DNA of 64,000 bases from Capra hircus (Eukaryota; Chordata; Mammalia; Artiodactyla; Bovidae), in contig NC_030826.1 in the NCBI RefSeq assembly GCF_001704415.2, positions 33,971,324 through 34,035,323 on the forward strand, written 5' to 3'. The position numbers and the translations under genes are program-made. Below are positions 31,988-44,612 of this stretch, piece after piece. The notes under the pieces were generated by a model. It had not been told where the DNA came from, made no database searches, and saw nothing but the letters and a program-made list of their open reading frames with translations. Each line of letters begins with the position of its first letter. Position 1 is the stretch's first letter.

Positions 31988-34900
31988 GTGAGGCTGTGGG
32001 TGTTCTCACAAGTTTTGCTGTTGGAAGTCCTTGTTCAGGCCTCTGATTCTCAACAGAAATGAGCTGTGTTTGGGACAGCCTTGTGGTTTGGATACAGGAC
32101 TGGTTTATAGGCAGTGGCTGCAAAGTGGCTGCAAGTCCTTTGAGGGTGCATTTAAATCTGAGTTTCTGTGAAGAGCAGTGTGCTGGCTGCTGCTGAGGAA
32201 AGGGGAAGGGGTGGGGTCACTGAGACTTGACCCTCTTCTTACAGTTCAGGGGAGCATTTCTAGAAGCATCTTTTATTTATGTATTTTTACAACAGCTTTA
32301 CACGTGAGATAAGTGAATGCACTTAACATACAAGTTGCCCATTTAAAGTACACAATTCAGTGGTTTTTAGTGTATTCATGATTGCTTTTAGAACATTTTA
32401 ATCCCCCCAAAAGAGACCTCAAACCCATCAGCAATTGCCCCCCTCCATCCCCCAGATTCCCAACCCTCGGCAACCACTGGTCTGTTTTCTGTCTCTGTGG
32501 ATTCATCTAGGTATCTGTTATTTTAAGGAAAGGAATAAGGAACAAAGTTCAGGAGGGAAACTTGGTGAAATCTAGGGATGAAAATAACAAGATGGCGCAG
32601 AATTTTAAAATTCCGTGGGATGCGTGTTTTAAGGATCATCTTTTCTTCCATCGTTTTGTACTCCTTAATTCACTTTCTATTAATTCCTTCCTAAAAGCTT
32701 TGAGGAGTATTTCCTTTGTTCCTCAGGTGCTGTGGGGGTCATCTTATTCTGGTTACACTTGGCTTCTGAGGGCAAAATATGAAAGGATAAGTGTCTCTTC
32801 TCTTTGCTCAGTTATTGCTCAGATCAGAGCAGATGTTAAACTGCAGTGTCCCCATTCCTGTTTTCTTCTTGTCAGGTTTACAACATCATTAAGAAGGAGA
32901 GTAACCGGCAGAGGGTTGGACTGGAGCTGATCGCCTCCGAGAACTTTGCCAGCCGGGCTGTTCTGGAGGCCCTAGGCTCTTGCCTGAACAACAAGTACTC
33001 TGAGGGGTACCCAGGCCAGAGGTATGTGAGTGTCATCCAGGCCAGCCTCCCAGGAAGGGAGTGGACATTTCAGAAAACAGCCAGGTTCTCAATGGCAGGG
33101 CCTCCTGTCTCCTCCTCTCTTAACGATTCCTAGCGGGTGGTGGCACCGCTGTTCTGGGGGCAAGATACTTGGGGTCACTTGCACAGTCCCCCTGGGCCTT
33201 TCTAGAATAACAACCAGGCCCGAAGGAGCAGCTGCTGGCTGCAGCTGAGCCTCCAGAGGAAGGTTGTGTGAGCAGGGACCCCAAGATGAGACTGACCCAC
33301 CACACTGGAAACTGGGTCAGTGTTTTAAATGCTGGGTTTACCTACAAGAGATTTCAGTCAGCTTCTCCTCTTGAGAACCAGGAGAAGTCATATTCATTTG
33401 TGTTTCTTACAGTTGTCATCAGGCAGAGATGGTGATGACAGAATTTAACACGTGGTTTTTGCAAAATTGCACACTTGTGTCCCAGAGGACATGGAAAAGG
33501 GAGGGTCACCTGCCGTTCTACACTGATTAGAGGGTCATAATTTTTGGACCCCCACACCCATCCCCCTGGAAAGGGGTTGTAGGATCACATGCTCTCCTGA
33601 ACCTTGTCCTGTTCACAAATTGAGTCCTTCACAATAAACCAGGGATCATGAGTGAGGTGCTTTCCTGAGTCTTCAGTTTTTCAAGTGAATTACTGGAACT
33701 GAGGGGGTCATTTGTAGCCAACTGGGGCAGCAATGCTGGTGGCCCAGTGACCAGGGACTTGCCTTTGGCATCTGAAGTGAGGGGCAGTCTTGTGGGTCTG
33801 AGCCCTCAGCATGTCGGTCTGCACTGACTCTGGGTGGTCAGTATGGGAACCAGGTGGAATTGTGGGACACCCAGCTTGTGTTCAAACCCCAGGCTGCCTG
33901 GGGTCCCAGTGTTTCCAGTTGATCTTGGAGGAGATACTTTGGTGCCTCTGCCCAGAGATGTGGTGCTGCAGTCTTGCTGCTTCTTGCTGGGACTGAGGGC
34001 ATGGTGACTGTGGCACACCACCCCTGCCCCCAGCTCTGTTCCCACAACAACGGCAGGAGAGAGGGGCACCCATTTTCTGGCAGGTCAAGTCGACTTGAAG
34101 AGCATGGCTTCCATCCCAGGCCAAAACTAGTCACAAATAATAAAAAAACATAAGTGCATGATACATTGTGATATGCAGTTATTAAACAAAAAATAAAATT
34201 TTATTAGAAATGCAAAGTAAATCCCCCAAAACCAGTAACTCCCTCTCCCAGCCCCTGGAAACCACTGTCCTGCTCCACATGCTATGAATTGATCCCTGGG
34301 CAGCTGGCACAGGCCATCACATGGCTGTGACAGTGTCCTCAGGGTTCACCTGAGTTGTGGGGTCAGACCTCCCCATGGATGGCGAGACACGGCCACCTGG
34401 GCCTGGTTCAGGGTGCGTGTTCTCACCCTTGCTCCTTCGTCCCACTAGGAGCCTGGCCTCTGTCCTGCATGCAGAAGTGGCGCCAGTGGGCCTATACCTC
34501 CCGCCTTCCTCCACAGGTACTATGGTGGGACGGAGTTCATCGATGAGCTAGAGGTCCTCTGTCAGAAGCGAGCGCTGCAGGTCTATGGCCTGGACCCCGA
34601 GTGCTGGGGGGTTAACGTCCAGCCTTACTCAGGTAATGGCCAGGTCCAGACAGGCCTGGGTGGTCCCCTTCCTGCCAGCGTCCTGGGGCTCCCTGAAAAG
34701 GGGAGTATAAGCAGGACACCCTGCCAGATGGGGGAGATGAGGTCTCCCCCATCATCCTCAACTGCCTACTGCACGCATGCCTCCTGGGTACCCCACCCCT
34801 ATCTCTGAATGTCCCTGCCACTTACTCAGGGGCACCTGGGTCCAGGAGAGGGCATGGCAGCAGCCAGGCTGTTGCGGCCACTTGTGATCAGTGGCCTTGT

Positions 34901-37900
34901 GGGCAGGAGTAATTGTGCCTCTCGGGTCTGTCCACTCCAGGCTCCCCAGCAAATTTTGCAGTGTACACGGCCCTGGTGGAGCCCCATGGCCGCATCATGG
35001 GCCTGGACCTGCCGGATGGGGGCCACCTGACCCATGGGTTCATGACTGATAAGAAGAAGATTTCTGCCACGTCCATCTTTTTTGAATCTATGCCTTACAA
35101 GGTACGGGTGTGTGTGTCTGCATTCTGTGGCTTGATTCTCAAAGCTTCCTCACTGGCCGTGCCTGTAGGAATAAGGAGCTTCATTTCCAAGGCACCTCAG
35201 GAAGTCTCGTCATCACTGTCTCTCATCTCCCTGCTCTGGGGACCCTTGGGTGTTCATGGCTCGCTGGAACCCCCCCAGGGCATCCTGTCCGAGAGTGATG
35301 TACCTAACTGCTTTAAACACTTGTGCCTGTCTTGCCCTCGAGTCCTGGTCAGGGGTGAGGGCTGCAGAGGGGTCTAGACAAGGGGAGGGAGTCCTCTTAC
35401 CCTCAACGGATGGGCGTGCTCCGGTGGAGTGGCCCGTGTGGCTGGAGGGAGCAGCGTGAGCCTGGTCTCCGTGACATCCACAGGTGAATCCCGATACCGG
35501 CTACATCAACTATGACCAGCTGGAGGAGAACGCCCGCCTCTTCCACCCGAGGCTGATCATTGCAGGTGAGAGCGGGGCAGGGCCCCAGCCCCCACATGGG
35601 AGGGGTGCTCTTCCACCACGTGCTGGTCCCTGCAGGCTCTGCTGTGCAGCCAGGCTGCTCGGGTCTGAGTATCTCCGTCTCTCTCGGGGCTGTTAGTATT
35701 GCCCTGCTCTCCAGAAGCATCTGGACACACTGGCCCCTGTCGAGCTGGAGTGGTAACAGTGGGGAACCTTTCCCCCCGACCCTGTGAGACAGGAGCAGAG
35801 GGCAGGGTTGCCTTTGGCACAGATGGGATTAGAGGGAGCAGCCCTGGCTTTCAGGCAGGCACCCCAGGTGGGCAGGGTCAGGGCTCTGCTCTGCACTGGA
35901 GCTGACTGCCAGTCAAGGTCTCTCCAAGGGTGACTGCACATCACCCTTGCTATCTCAGGGACTAGCTGCTACTCCCGGAACCTGGACTACGCTCGGCTGC
36001 GCAAGATCGCTGACGACAACGGGGCGTACCTCATGGCTGACATGGCACATATCAGCGGGCTGGTGGCGGCCGGCGTGGTGCCTTCCCCCTTCGAGCACTG
36101 CCACGTGGTGTCCACCACCACCCACAAGACCCTGCGGGGCTGCCGCGCCGGCATGATCTTCTACAGGAAGGGTGCGCTTATCCCTGGGGGGTGTCAGGGT
36201 CCCGTGAAGAGCAGGGGGCGAGAGCACAGCAGTCCAGGTCATGGGGCAGGAGGGTGGGGAGGGGTCTGGATGATGGAGCCTTTGTTTGGGGTTTCCGTTC
36301 CCGAGATGCCAGATGAGGGTCCCACGGTCCTTTAGCCCTTGATGGTACCAGTGACTAAGCTCCGTTAACAGAGACAACCCCCTCTGGGGACCGAGTCTTT
36401 TTGACCCCTGCAAGACCCCCTTTCTCAGCCCCTGGGTAGGGCTGGACACACCATTGCTCACTGGGCCTCCAGGGCCCTGCTGCTCCTTGGAGGCCCCTCC
36501 CCAGCTGCTTTAAGCTTTCCAAGGCCAGCAGCCTTTCCCACCCACCTGGGAGACATTTGTTTTCCCTGCTGTATGTTGGTGGTGTTTGACTGACACAGTC
36601 GCAGAGCAGGGCCTGGCTCTGCCACAGAAGCGCTGTGTGGCCTTGGGCTAGTTGTGCAGCTCCTCTGTGCCTTGTTTCCTCACCTCCAGATCATCGCAAT
36701 AGCGCCTGTCCCTTGGGATGGCTGTTGTGAGGATTAAATGAATGAGTTTAGGGAAGCTGCTCAGAGCAGCTCCCGGCTCACAAGAAGCTCAGTGGAGATG
36801 CTGGCAGCTCCCATCCCTGATCCTTAACTTTTCTCAGAAAGGAAGCTTCTTTCCCGTTTCTGGCCCAGTGAGCTCCATCTCCTCCAGAGGCATTATCTTG
36901 GACGGCTCTTTGAGAAACTGCCCAAGGTGTACTCCTTGTTCCTGTCTTGATGAAGGGACATTTTCATCCTTCCTTTAATCTCTAAAGCTTGGTTCCCCCT
37001 CCCCTAACCCCTCAGGAGCAAGTACCCTCCCTGGTCCATAGTGTCAGCTCCAGGAGTGGGGGATGGGCCGGGTCTGTGTCCAGGCAGGGAGAAGACAGAG
37101 GGGACAGCCTGTCCCATGTCCCATGTTGTCCTTCATCCAGGAGTGAGCAGTGTGGACCCCAAGACAGGCAAAGAGACTCGCTACAACCTGGAGTCGCTCA
37201 TCAACTCTGCTGTGTTCCCAGGCCTGCAAGGGGGACCTCACAACCACGCCATTGCTGGTAACGCACCCTACCCCATGGCTTCCCTGCTGTTACCCCCCGC
37301 AGCCTGATCCCCACCTTGCTCATGACCCCACCCAACCCCAGGCAAGAAGCAGTTCTCTGGTGGTACACAAGCCTTAGAGAATCTGTGATGACCTCAGAGT
37401 TACTTCTCCATCTCTGGAGAAAAGCAGTTGGTGGAAGAGCCGGGGTCGAGGTGTCACTTCCCTTTCAACCGGTGTTTGCAAGGAGGGATGTGGAGGAATC
37501 AGTGAAGGGCGAGTTTTAGGTTTTGGGCTGGGCGGGTTGGCTCCCTTTACACCCCCAGCTCAGCGCCCAGGTGCCCCAGCTCTGAGATGGTGGAGTGCCC
37601 ATCCACTGGCCACTCTAGCCCTTTCACATGCTGACTGGAGGCTCATGTGCCAGGACTCGGGAAGGTAGCTTGCATCCTCCTCCATCTTCGGTGCGCCTTT
37701 AAGCAGCCCTTGGGATGGAACAAATCCAGAGGAGCCTGGTGGATCGGCCACTCCTCTCCCCAGCTCTGCTCTGAAAGCTGCCTCACTTCACATCAAAGCA
37801 GTGGCAGCTAAGTGAAGCATGTCCCACATCCACCTTGCTGGGGATAGAGAGCAGCTCTCCCGTGGCGATCTTAGCCTGGAACTTCATGCTGGACAGGGGC

Positions 37901-40166
37901 TGCCTGAAAATCTCCTGCTCAGAGAGGTCTGGAGAGCCAGCCAGGGAACGGCAGTGTTAAAATGGGATCATTCGGGAGAAGGTGTAACCCTGCCTTGGTG
38001 ACACTGAAAAGCTTGGATGCCCGAGTGGAAACAGGTGTTTGACTCATGGTCTGCCTTTCATCTTCTGCCAGGGGTCGCGGTTGCTCTGAAGCAGGCCATG
38101 ACTCCGGAGTTCAGAGCCTACCAGCGCCAGGTTGTGGCCAACTGCAGGGCTCTGGCTGAGGCCTTGATGGGACTGGGCTACAGAGTGGTCACAGGTACAG
38201 CAGGAAGTGAGCCCATGGGGTGGCCCTGCTCCTCATCCCATCTCTGTCAGGGTGTGGCAGTAGGTCGTGGCCTGGGCAGGTGGCCACAGCTCTGGGGTGA
38301 CTCAGGTTTCCCAGCTCTGGACACATGACCTCTGGATTCGAACCTTGAAACACCCTTGCGAATCCTTGTTTTACAAATGGGCATCTGAGGTTCCTAAAGC
38401 CACATGACTGCTGGAGTTGGGGGCAGTGAGGGTAGGTTTGGGAGGATGGGTCGAGGGCCAAGGGTCAGCTTAGGCCATGAGCATCTTTGAAGTCAGTGCC
38501 TGGGGATTAAGCAGGGTTCATTCACAGTGAAGATCAGGTGCTTGAGAGATGCCTGGGAGGCCAGGGGCTGTTCCAGAAAGTTCTTCCATACCCTTACCTA
38601 CACCACTTTGAAGATATAATCACCTTGGCAGGATTAGGGGTAAAGCACCTGACGTGCCAGTTACCCTGGCACCTCCATCGCCTCCTGCCTGCTGCCCTGA
38701 GGCCCCTTAGAGGGAGCCTTGAAGATGGATCTAGAGACAAGTGGGAAATTCCCAAGGGGGGTCGTCACCCCGACAGGCTTCCAGGAGCTGGTGGGTTGGG
38801 ATGCAGCCATGGGCCATCCGGGCTGGCCATATGCCCTCAGCCCCCTCTGCATCCTCAGGTTCCCTTTCTAAACTACTCAGTGCTTCATCTCAAACCCTGA
38901 GGCCCTGGGTCTTTAGCAGGTGATGACAGCCCTGCAGGACACGTGGTGGGGTCGCCTTCCTGACCTCACCTGCTGTAATCCCCTTGCACCCTGCCACTTC
39001 TTTGGAAGAGGGATCCCTGTGCTCAGCACAGGATCACCTTCCATGTCTCCCACCTGGTTTCCAGGGGGTTCTGACAACCACTTGATCCTCGTGGACCTCC
39101 GCTCCAAAGGCACAGATGGCGGCAGGGCAGAGAAGGTGCTGGAAGCCTGCTCCATCGCCTGCAACAAGAATACCTGCCCAGGTGAGCATCCTTGGTCCTC
39201 TCCTGTCTGGGCCTCTTGGGACTGATGGTGACTTGCTCTGGGGACAAGATGTGCTGTGTGGGACAGGAGCCAGCCTTCCCCCCCCCCCCACTCCGCCACA
39301 CCTGCCCCCTCTGATGAGACACTGACTCTGCCCAGGACAGAGCAGGAGAGGGTGAGGGAGGCGGGGGCCCTCTGGAAAACTGGATCTCTCAGCGGCTCAT
39401 GAATAAGATGTGGGAGATGCATCTCAGATACAGACGTGAACGCCTGGTGTCAGGAGCAAGGACCACGTCCAGGAGGTCACTTCCTTGTATTTAAAGTAGT
39501 GCAGCTGACACCTGGCTCCACGTCCTGGCTTCTGCCTTCCGCTCTGGCCCCCTTGGGCTGTGTCCACTTGAGCTGGTATCTTCAGGCCCATTCCTTTTGC
39601 CCATGCGTCCCTTTTTGGTTCAGTGGGATCAGTGGGGGACAGAGCCTGTTTATCTTAAAGGTGACAAAAGTGCACTACGGCCCAGTGGGCTGCGCCTGGG
39701 GACCCCAGCACTGACCTCCCGAGGGCTCTTGGAAGAAGATTTCCGAAAGGTTGCCCATTTCATTCACAGAGGTGAGGGGAGGCATGGCTACTGGCCACGT
39801 CGGGCTGTGAGATGGGGTGGGGAGGACTGCTCTGCGTCAGGGCCAGTGATGGGCCAGGGGACAGAGCCTCGCCCAGCAAAATACGTGGGCAGAGAGGGTG
39901 GCGGGCGTGGGTGGGAGGCACACTGGGGCCTGGACAGCAGAGTAGTTGGCTGGCCGCTGGGCACGTGGGCAGTGGTATCTCTCGCTGGCACAGGCATAGA
40001 GCTGACCCTGCAGATCCAGGACGCTGTAGGGGTGAAGGCCACCCTGAAGGAGTTCATGGAGAAGCTGGCAGGGGCCGAAGAGCACCAGCGGGCCGTGACA
40101 GCCCTCAGAGCAGAGGTGGAGAGCTTCGCCACCCTATTCCCGCTGCCTGGCCTGCCTGGCTTCTAG
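31892..40166 (+). CDS. SHMT1: Serine hydroxymethyltransferase, cytosolic
   Basis: Interconverts serine plus tetrahydrofolate with glycine plus 5,10-methylene-tetrahydrofolate, using pyridoxal phosphate, in the cytosol and, for thymidylate synthesis, in the nucleus. Eleven coding exons were placed: 31892-31987, 32876-33021, 34517-34632, 34941-35101, 35484-35565, 35959-36171, 37141-37257, 38072-38194, 39065-39181, 39661-39771 and 39994-40166. They total 1,455 nt and 484 codons plus stop, against 483 in human; the extra residue is near the C-terminus. All introns are GT-AG and phases join cleanly. Visible active-site residues are E75, Y83, D228 and H231 (MADMAH), the PLP lysine K257 (TTTHKTLRG, codon 36126-36128) and R402. 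A KKE sequence at 38-40 matches the reported SUMO site region. The ATG follows CACA and is the first in its exon. Nothing suggests inactivation. Confidence 0.97.
32270..32535. mobile_element. Old L1 fragment in SHMT1 intron
   Basis: CATTTAAAGTACACAATTCA and a CAACCACTGGTCTGTTTTCT block match a common old L1 3' segment. It lies about 340 bp before the second coding exon. Confidence 0.5.
32876..33021 (+). CDS. SHMT1: SHMT1 exon, residues 33-81
   Basis: Reads [12 protein letters not shown] to GYPGQ. It carries catalytic E75 in KYSEGYPG. Donor AG|GTATGT splits the Arg-81 codon. Confidence 0.96.
34517..34632 (+). CDS. SHMT1: SHMT1 exon, residues 81-120
   Basis: Reads [15 protein letters not shown] to NVQPYS. 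Tyr-83 at the start contacts substrate in the family. Donor TCAG|GTAATG. Confidence 0.96.
34941..35101 (+). CDS. SHMT1: SHMT1 exon, residues 120-173
   Basis: Reads [16 protein letters not shown] to ESMPYK, part of the PLP-binding large domain. Donor CAAG|GTACGG. Confidence 0.96.
35484..35565 (+). CDS. SHMT1: SHMT1 exon, residues 174-201
   Basis: Reads [16 protein letters not shown] to LIIA. The shortest coding exon (82 nt). Donor GCAG|GTGAGA. Confidence 0.96.
35959..36171 (+). CDS. SHMT1: SHMT1 exon, residues 201-272, PLP lysine
   Basis: Contains D228 and H231 ([12 protein letters not shown]) and the Schiff-base lysine K257 in [13 protein letters not shown]. Donor AAGG|GTGCGC is a less common but valid donor. 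Confidence 0.97.
36595..36780 (-). repeat. MIR SINE in SHMT1 intron
   Basis: GTGTGGCCTTGGGCTAGTTG, TTGTTTCCTCACCTCCAG and GGATTAAATGAATGAGTTTA follow the MIR consensus; which strand is sense was not settled rigorously. It lies in the intron after the K257 exon. Confidence 0.65.
37141..37257 (+). CDS. SHMT1: SHMT1 exon, residues 272-311
   Basis: Reads SVDPKTGKE to [14 protein letters not shown], the glycine-rich loop near the phosphate of PLP. Confidence 0.96.
38072..38194 (+). CDS. SHMT1: SHMT1 exon, residues 311-352
   Basis: Reads [17 protein letters not shown] to GYRVVT. Acceptor TGCCAG|GGG. Confidence 0.95.
39065..39181 (+). CDS. SHMT1: SHMT1 exon, residues 352-391
   Basis: Reads [15 protein letters not shown] to CNKNTCP. 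Start of the C-terminal small domain. Confidence 0.95.
39278..39289. repeat. Poly-C run
   Basis: About 12 consecutive C in an SHMT1 intron, 97 bp after the residue 352-391 exon; prone to length error in sequencing. Confidence 0.85.
39661..39771 (+). CDS. SHMT1: SHMT1 exon, residues 391-428, substrate arginine
   Basis: Contains R402 in [15 protein letters not shown], which binds the amino-acid carboxylate in the family. Donor AGAG|GTGAGG. Confidence 0.96.
39994..40166 (+). CDS. SHMT1: SHMT1 last coding exon, residues 428-484 and stop
   Basis: Reads [19 protein letters not shown] and ends FPLPGLPGF with TAG at 40164-40166. Confidence 0.96.
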
Positions 40167-40759
40167 AGGAGCGCCTGCCTGCCCAGGGACCCAGCGCCCT
40201 GCGGGCCGCACACAGGCCCTCCCAGAGGCCTCTTTTCAGAATTTGCTACCTTTTTTACCTTCTTCACAAATCAACATTTAAAGCTTCTGGGACAAGTTAT
40301 GAAGGAGTATAAATCTGAACCTCACTTTCTCGCAGCTGCAAATAGTTATCATGGGAAAATGGAATACAATTTAGCCATTCCACCTTAATTATCCAGACGA
40401 GTGTGGGCACAGCTGCTGGGAAGACACTGGGACCTTTACCCCCCTCTTGATCCCCTGGGCTTCCTGACACTGCGACAAACAGAAGCACTGAGCTGCAGCT
40501 GGGAAAAGCTGCTATGACGCCAGACAAGGGCTCAGCTCTGATGTGGGCAAGGTGGGAGCATCCTGGCCTGTGCTTTCAACCAGAATCCCAAGTCAGGTGA
40601 TTTTGTTTGGGTGCCACCCAGCTAGGTGGGAGTCCGGCTCTCACACCTGGGGAGGCGGGGGACGTGTGTGGTTTCCTCTCCCAGTCTGGAACGGGCAAGG
40701 TCCAGACGACCATCTCCCTCCCCTGATCAGGAAACCAGAGGTCACCTTCCCAGAGAAAC

Positions 40760-40765
40760 TTTATT
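40760..40765 (-). terminator. SMCR8: Poly(A) signal for SMCR8
   Basis: TTTATT on the plus strand is AATAAA on the minus strand, followed on that strand by a GT-rich stretch. It lies 130 bp inside the predicted SHMT1 3' UTR. Confidence 0.55.
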
Positions 40766-40890
40766 TTCCACAAATCTCAAGTGCAAAACATAGATGACCA
40801 TTTTTAATAAGCACAGTCAATTTTTAACCACAGGAATTATAGTTTTAAAAAATACAACCAATTTTTATATTTCAAAAATATCTCAACTCA

Positions 40891-40896
40891 AATAAA
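40891..40896 (+). terminator. SHMT1: Poly(A) signal for SHMT1
   Basis: Canonical AATAAA in AT-rich DNA with a T/G-rich element 25-40 bp downstream. Confidence 0.65.
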
Positions 40897-43800
40897 TTAA
40901 TTTCTTAAAAAGTACACTTTTCATACTATTTGTTTGGCATGACTGGTTAAACTGATGCAGCCACACCGAGAGCTGTGGGCACACACATGCAGTGCGCTCT
41001 CACCCTGCAGTGCCCACAGCTCACCCGGGGGACCCACGCTCACACATGACAAGGAACATGCAATGATAGAATAGCCTTTAAAAAAGTGACAAATGCGACT
41101 TTGTCATGCCCTCTGCTTCTCACTGTGGCCTGAACGCAGCCGTGGGTGGGGGCTCCAGCGTAGTGGGCAGGGCAGCCGCCACCTCTGGAGGCTATGGGGT
41201 CGTCACTGCCCAGCCTGAGACAAAGGCACGTCCCCAGGCTGCCGCACGCCCACCCCACACGCCTGCTCCCTCCTCCCCACAGTAGTGGTAACCAAACCTC
41301 CTCAGGTAGGGCCAGTGTGCTCAAACCCTAGCTGAAGCTGGTTTTCCTTCTGGGCAGAAGTAGAGATTTGATGCTTTTCCTTTTTGCAGTCTGTTAATGC
41401 CGTGTCTCTTAAAAATTCCAGTTTTAGCAGTTTCTATCACAACACTGGGGGAAAGCCAGAAAGCCAGCTGGTCTGCTTCACAACACGAGCCAAGGCACTT
41501 TCTCAAGCCTCCAGGGAGATGGGAAAGGCTGTCCACTAGCCGAGGGCTCCTGTCTGTGTGGAGACCACGTGGCAGCGGCAGCATCATGGACTGAGTGAAG
41601 AAGCTGGCCAGGCAGGCGACATAAGGCTGGGGACGGGGCGGCAAGCTGCGTGCAGGGTCATCTGGACTGCTTGGCCTCCGGGGACGTGTCACGAGCTGCA
41701 GCAGCGCTGGCACTTGGGGGAGAATCTATCAGCCTTCCTGTGACTTGTCACTAGTTTGGGGGTGAAATTTACAATCTCTGCACATGGTAACTGACCTAAA
41801 ACAAGATGTTAAGAACCAACTGGGAAATGACCCGGGATCAGATTCTACTGAAGGAGCAAGACCCCCAGGGGCTGTAAAAGGGTTTGGTGGGTGTGGAGCT
41901 TCTGGAAATCTCTTAACTGCCAGCTTGAGTAGGTTTTTCATAACCTGGACTGCTTTAACAAGGTGGGGGCTGGGGGGGCGCAGTGTATGTAACAGACTGG
42001 AAGTGAAGGTGAAACCAACCTCAAGGTTTCAGTGCCTGGGCCTCCAAGGTGACACCAGGACTGAAGAAGGGGCGCTGACACCCTGATTTCCTAAGTGTCT
42101 TGGTGTTTGAACACTTATTACAGGGCAAACAAGATGAGCTGCTGCACAGGCTACCGCTGCTCAGACTGGGTGCGTCTGACACTGCGCAAGTTCTGGAACT
42201 GTGGCAGGAGAGGGAGGGCCTGGTTCCCACTCGAGATCCTCTAAAGAAAAACGTACTTGCTATCAAGCCAGCCTGTGAAACAGCCACACTGCAGAGCTGG
42301 CTTTTAACCAAAATTTACATGTTGGAGTTCAACCACTAGTTAGCAAAGGCTACTTCTCAGTGAAGACATAGCTCAAGGGACTGGCTTCCGGATGCCCACT
42401 CTATGGCTGCCCCATGGCCAGGCCTGCTCTACACCAGCCAGGCTTGCCCTCCACACCCTGGGGGTCTCCTGACCACTTAAGGTGTAGCTTCTGCACAAAT
42501 ACTCTCCAGAACTGGACTTTTGCTTCAGGGAGGCCAGTGTGACTGACCTGCTGCCCCTCCCAGCTTCCCAAGTAAGAGATGTGAACTGCTGAGTCTGTGC
42601 TGATGGCCCAGGAACAAAACAGGTGGGCCAGTGATCACTTTGTATCTGGTCACTGGGGACCCATGGCCCGCCAATCTTCCCTGGATGTAAGGTGTCACAA
42701 AAGCTCGTGTCCCAGGAGGCCCAAGTAGACACAATCAGCCACCTACCTGGAAACAAAGTAGCCTCAGAACACGAGGAGGGGGAGCTGGTAGTCAGCCTTC
42801 CTGCCTGCGCCCACACTGCACGTTTAAAAGCTGCCGGGCCATCCCCGGAGACGCCTCTGGGGGAACACAGGTGACAGCACAGATACACAGAGCCGAGAAG
42901 ACAAGGCGACACAATGCCCCCGAGGGGCCTCAGTCACAGCCCTCCAGCAGGAATGGAGACCCTGAGCAGAAGCCCAGGCAGGGAGAAGCCACGGGACTGA
43001 GGCGACATGGAGCCAACACCACGGATGCTGCCCCAGCAGACTTGCACACACACGCTCAGGAGCAACCACCGTGGCTGGTTCAGCTGTGCTTATCACAATG
43101 TGGGGAAACGTAAAGCAGTAACACCAAGAGTTCTCTCTACTTCAGGAAAAACAGCATAAGGAAAAAGGTACGAAAGTCTCAAGATTGCAAAAACCATCCA
43201 TCTATATACATCAGGGGTAACTGTCAGAGCCTCAGGGGTCCTGGTGGGTGAAGGTGTGGGGGACTCAGCGGCGGGTTGGGGGGCGGTGCAGCAGAGCAAG
43301 CTGCCGTAAGGTGCCCATGCTCCAGGCCAGCACAGGCCCTGAGGCAGATCACTGAGACTGCCACACAGCCTTCCTGGAGACCCCAGCCTAGCGGCTGGCT
43401 GAGTAGGACCCAGCGGCCGCCAGGCCTGCGACACCCCACGAGGTAGTGAAGTGGTTGCAAAGGTTTGCTGTGGGTGTGAGACCTGGGGTGACCTCTGCCA
43501 ACTGAGCTTCAGCCTGTCAGCAGACCCTTTGAAAAAAACAGTAGAATCACCTGGCCAGGGAAGGGTGGACAGGGCTGGCTCTTTCTTGAGGAACCCCGTG
43601 GCCTTGTCTCCAGAGCTCCCCACCCTCAAGAACAGATCTGAAAATGGGGTGCCAGTGACTCCGCTCACTCCTGCTGAGCTGGGGAGCCCAGAGACAGGCG
43701 CCTCCATGCCTGGTCAGGAGGGGAGGCCTGGGCAAGGTGCCTTCAGGGGCCTCCCTGAGCAGGCAGCTCCACGAAGCCGAGTGAAGGGCCTCATCCTGCT

Positions 43801-44158
43801 TCCCACTGTGTCCTCCAGGCAACAGCTGCCCCCCTGATCTTGCTTGCGTGAGTGTCCAGAGAAGCTGCCCGCAACCAGCGTGGTCCTCCACATGGGCTCG
43901 GCCCCACTGCCCTAATCCACCACCGAGACTCTTCTGTCCCAGCCTCTGGGCCCGACCCCAACCACTCTCCTCCAAGTAACGCTGCCACAGGGCCAGGCCC
44001 TCCACCCTTGCCCAGAGGCACCTGGGAACCATGGCTGCTGCCTTGGTGTCCTTCCCGCTGACAACAGCAGGAGTCCAAACAGCTCCGAGGACCGCTCAGT
44101 CACGCCAGCCCCTCCCCAACCCTGGGTCACAGGTCTCAGTCACCGAGGGGGGCTGGAC

Positions 44159-44612
44159 TCAGATCTTGTACAGAAAGCTGGGCACGTAGTCGAACCTGAG
44201 GGCGGGCTGGCTGGTCCCACGTGGCTCCTGCGTGTAGTGCAGCCGCAGCAGCTCCGCCAGGTACCGCACCACCTTGACATCCTCGTGCACTAGCCCCAGC
44301 GTCAGCTGCAGGAAGCTGGCCTGGCGGCTGGCAGCCAGCTCTGGGGCCTCACCACCGTGCGCGGGCAGGTGCAGGTGATGGCAGAAGGTATAGAGGAAGG
44401 CCTTGGCACACAGCTGTGCGAGCATGCTCTGCACGTGCAGCAAGTAGGTGCTGCCCCGCCGGATGTGTGTGCGGTGGTCCGCCAGCCGCGGCACCAGGGT
44501 GCCCCTGTACAGTGGGCAGCGCAAGGTCTTCCGGTCCAGGTCAAGAATGCTCGTGTAGCGGCTGTAGCGGCTCAGGGCATGCAGGGCACCGGCACTGGAG
44601 GGGGATGCCACC
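44159..44612 (-). CDS. SMCR8: SMCR8 coding exon 2, residues 788-938
   Basis: The minus-strand acceptor TGTTTCAG| joins in frame (AG|G, Arg). Reads VASPSSAGALHALSRYSRY to the TGA at 44161-44159. Contains HLHLP and LRLHY segments of the DENN C-terminus. Confidence 0.96.

Larger units (their letters stand above)
40167..40912 (+). other. SHMT1: SHMT1 3' UTR
   Basis: Runs from the TAG to the best plus-strand poly(A) signal, AATAAA at 40891-40896, which is followed by a T/G-rich stretch at 40919-40940. No earlier AATAAA was seen. The exact cleavage site is inferred. Confidence 0.65.
40740..44158 (-). other. SMCR8: SMCR8 3' UTR
   Basis: Long (about 3.4 kb) sequence between the SMCR8 stop and its best poly(A) signal. 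Long 3' UTRs are known for this gene in other mammals. Open frames inside (for example 43707-43093 minus, 204 codons) show no domain. Other, weaker minus-strand signals such as ATTAAA near 40803 could end it earlier. Confidence 0.6.

Noticed and set aside
43093..43707. A 204-codon minus-strand frame
   Set aside because: It lies in the SMCR8 3' UTR, has no recognisable domain and is GC-rich low-information sequence.
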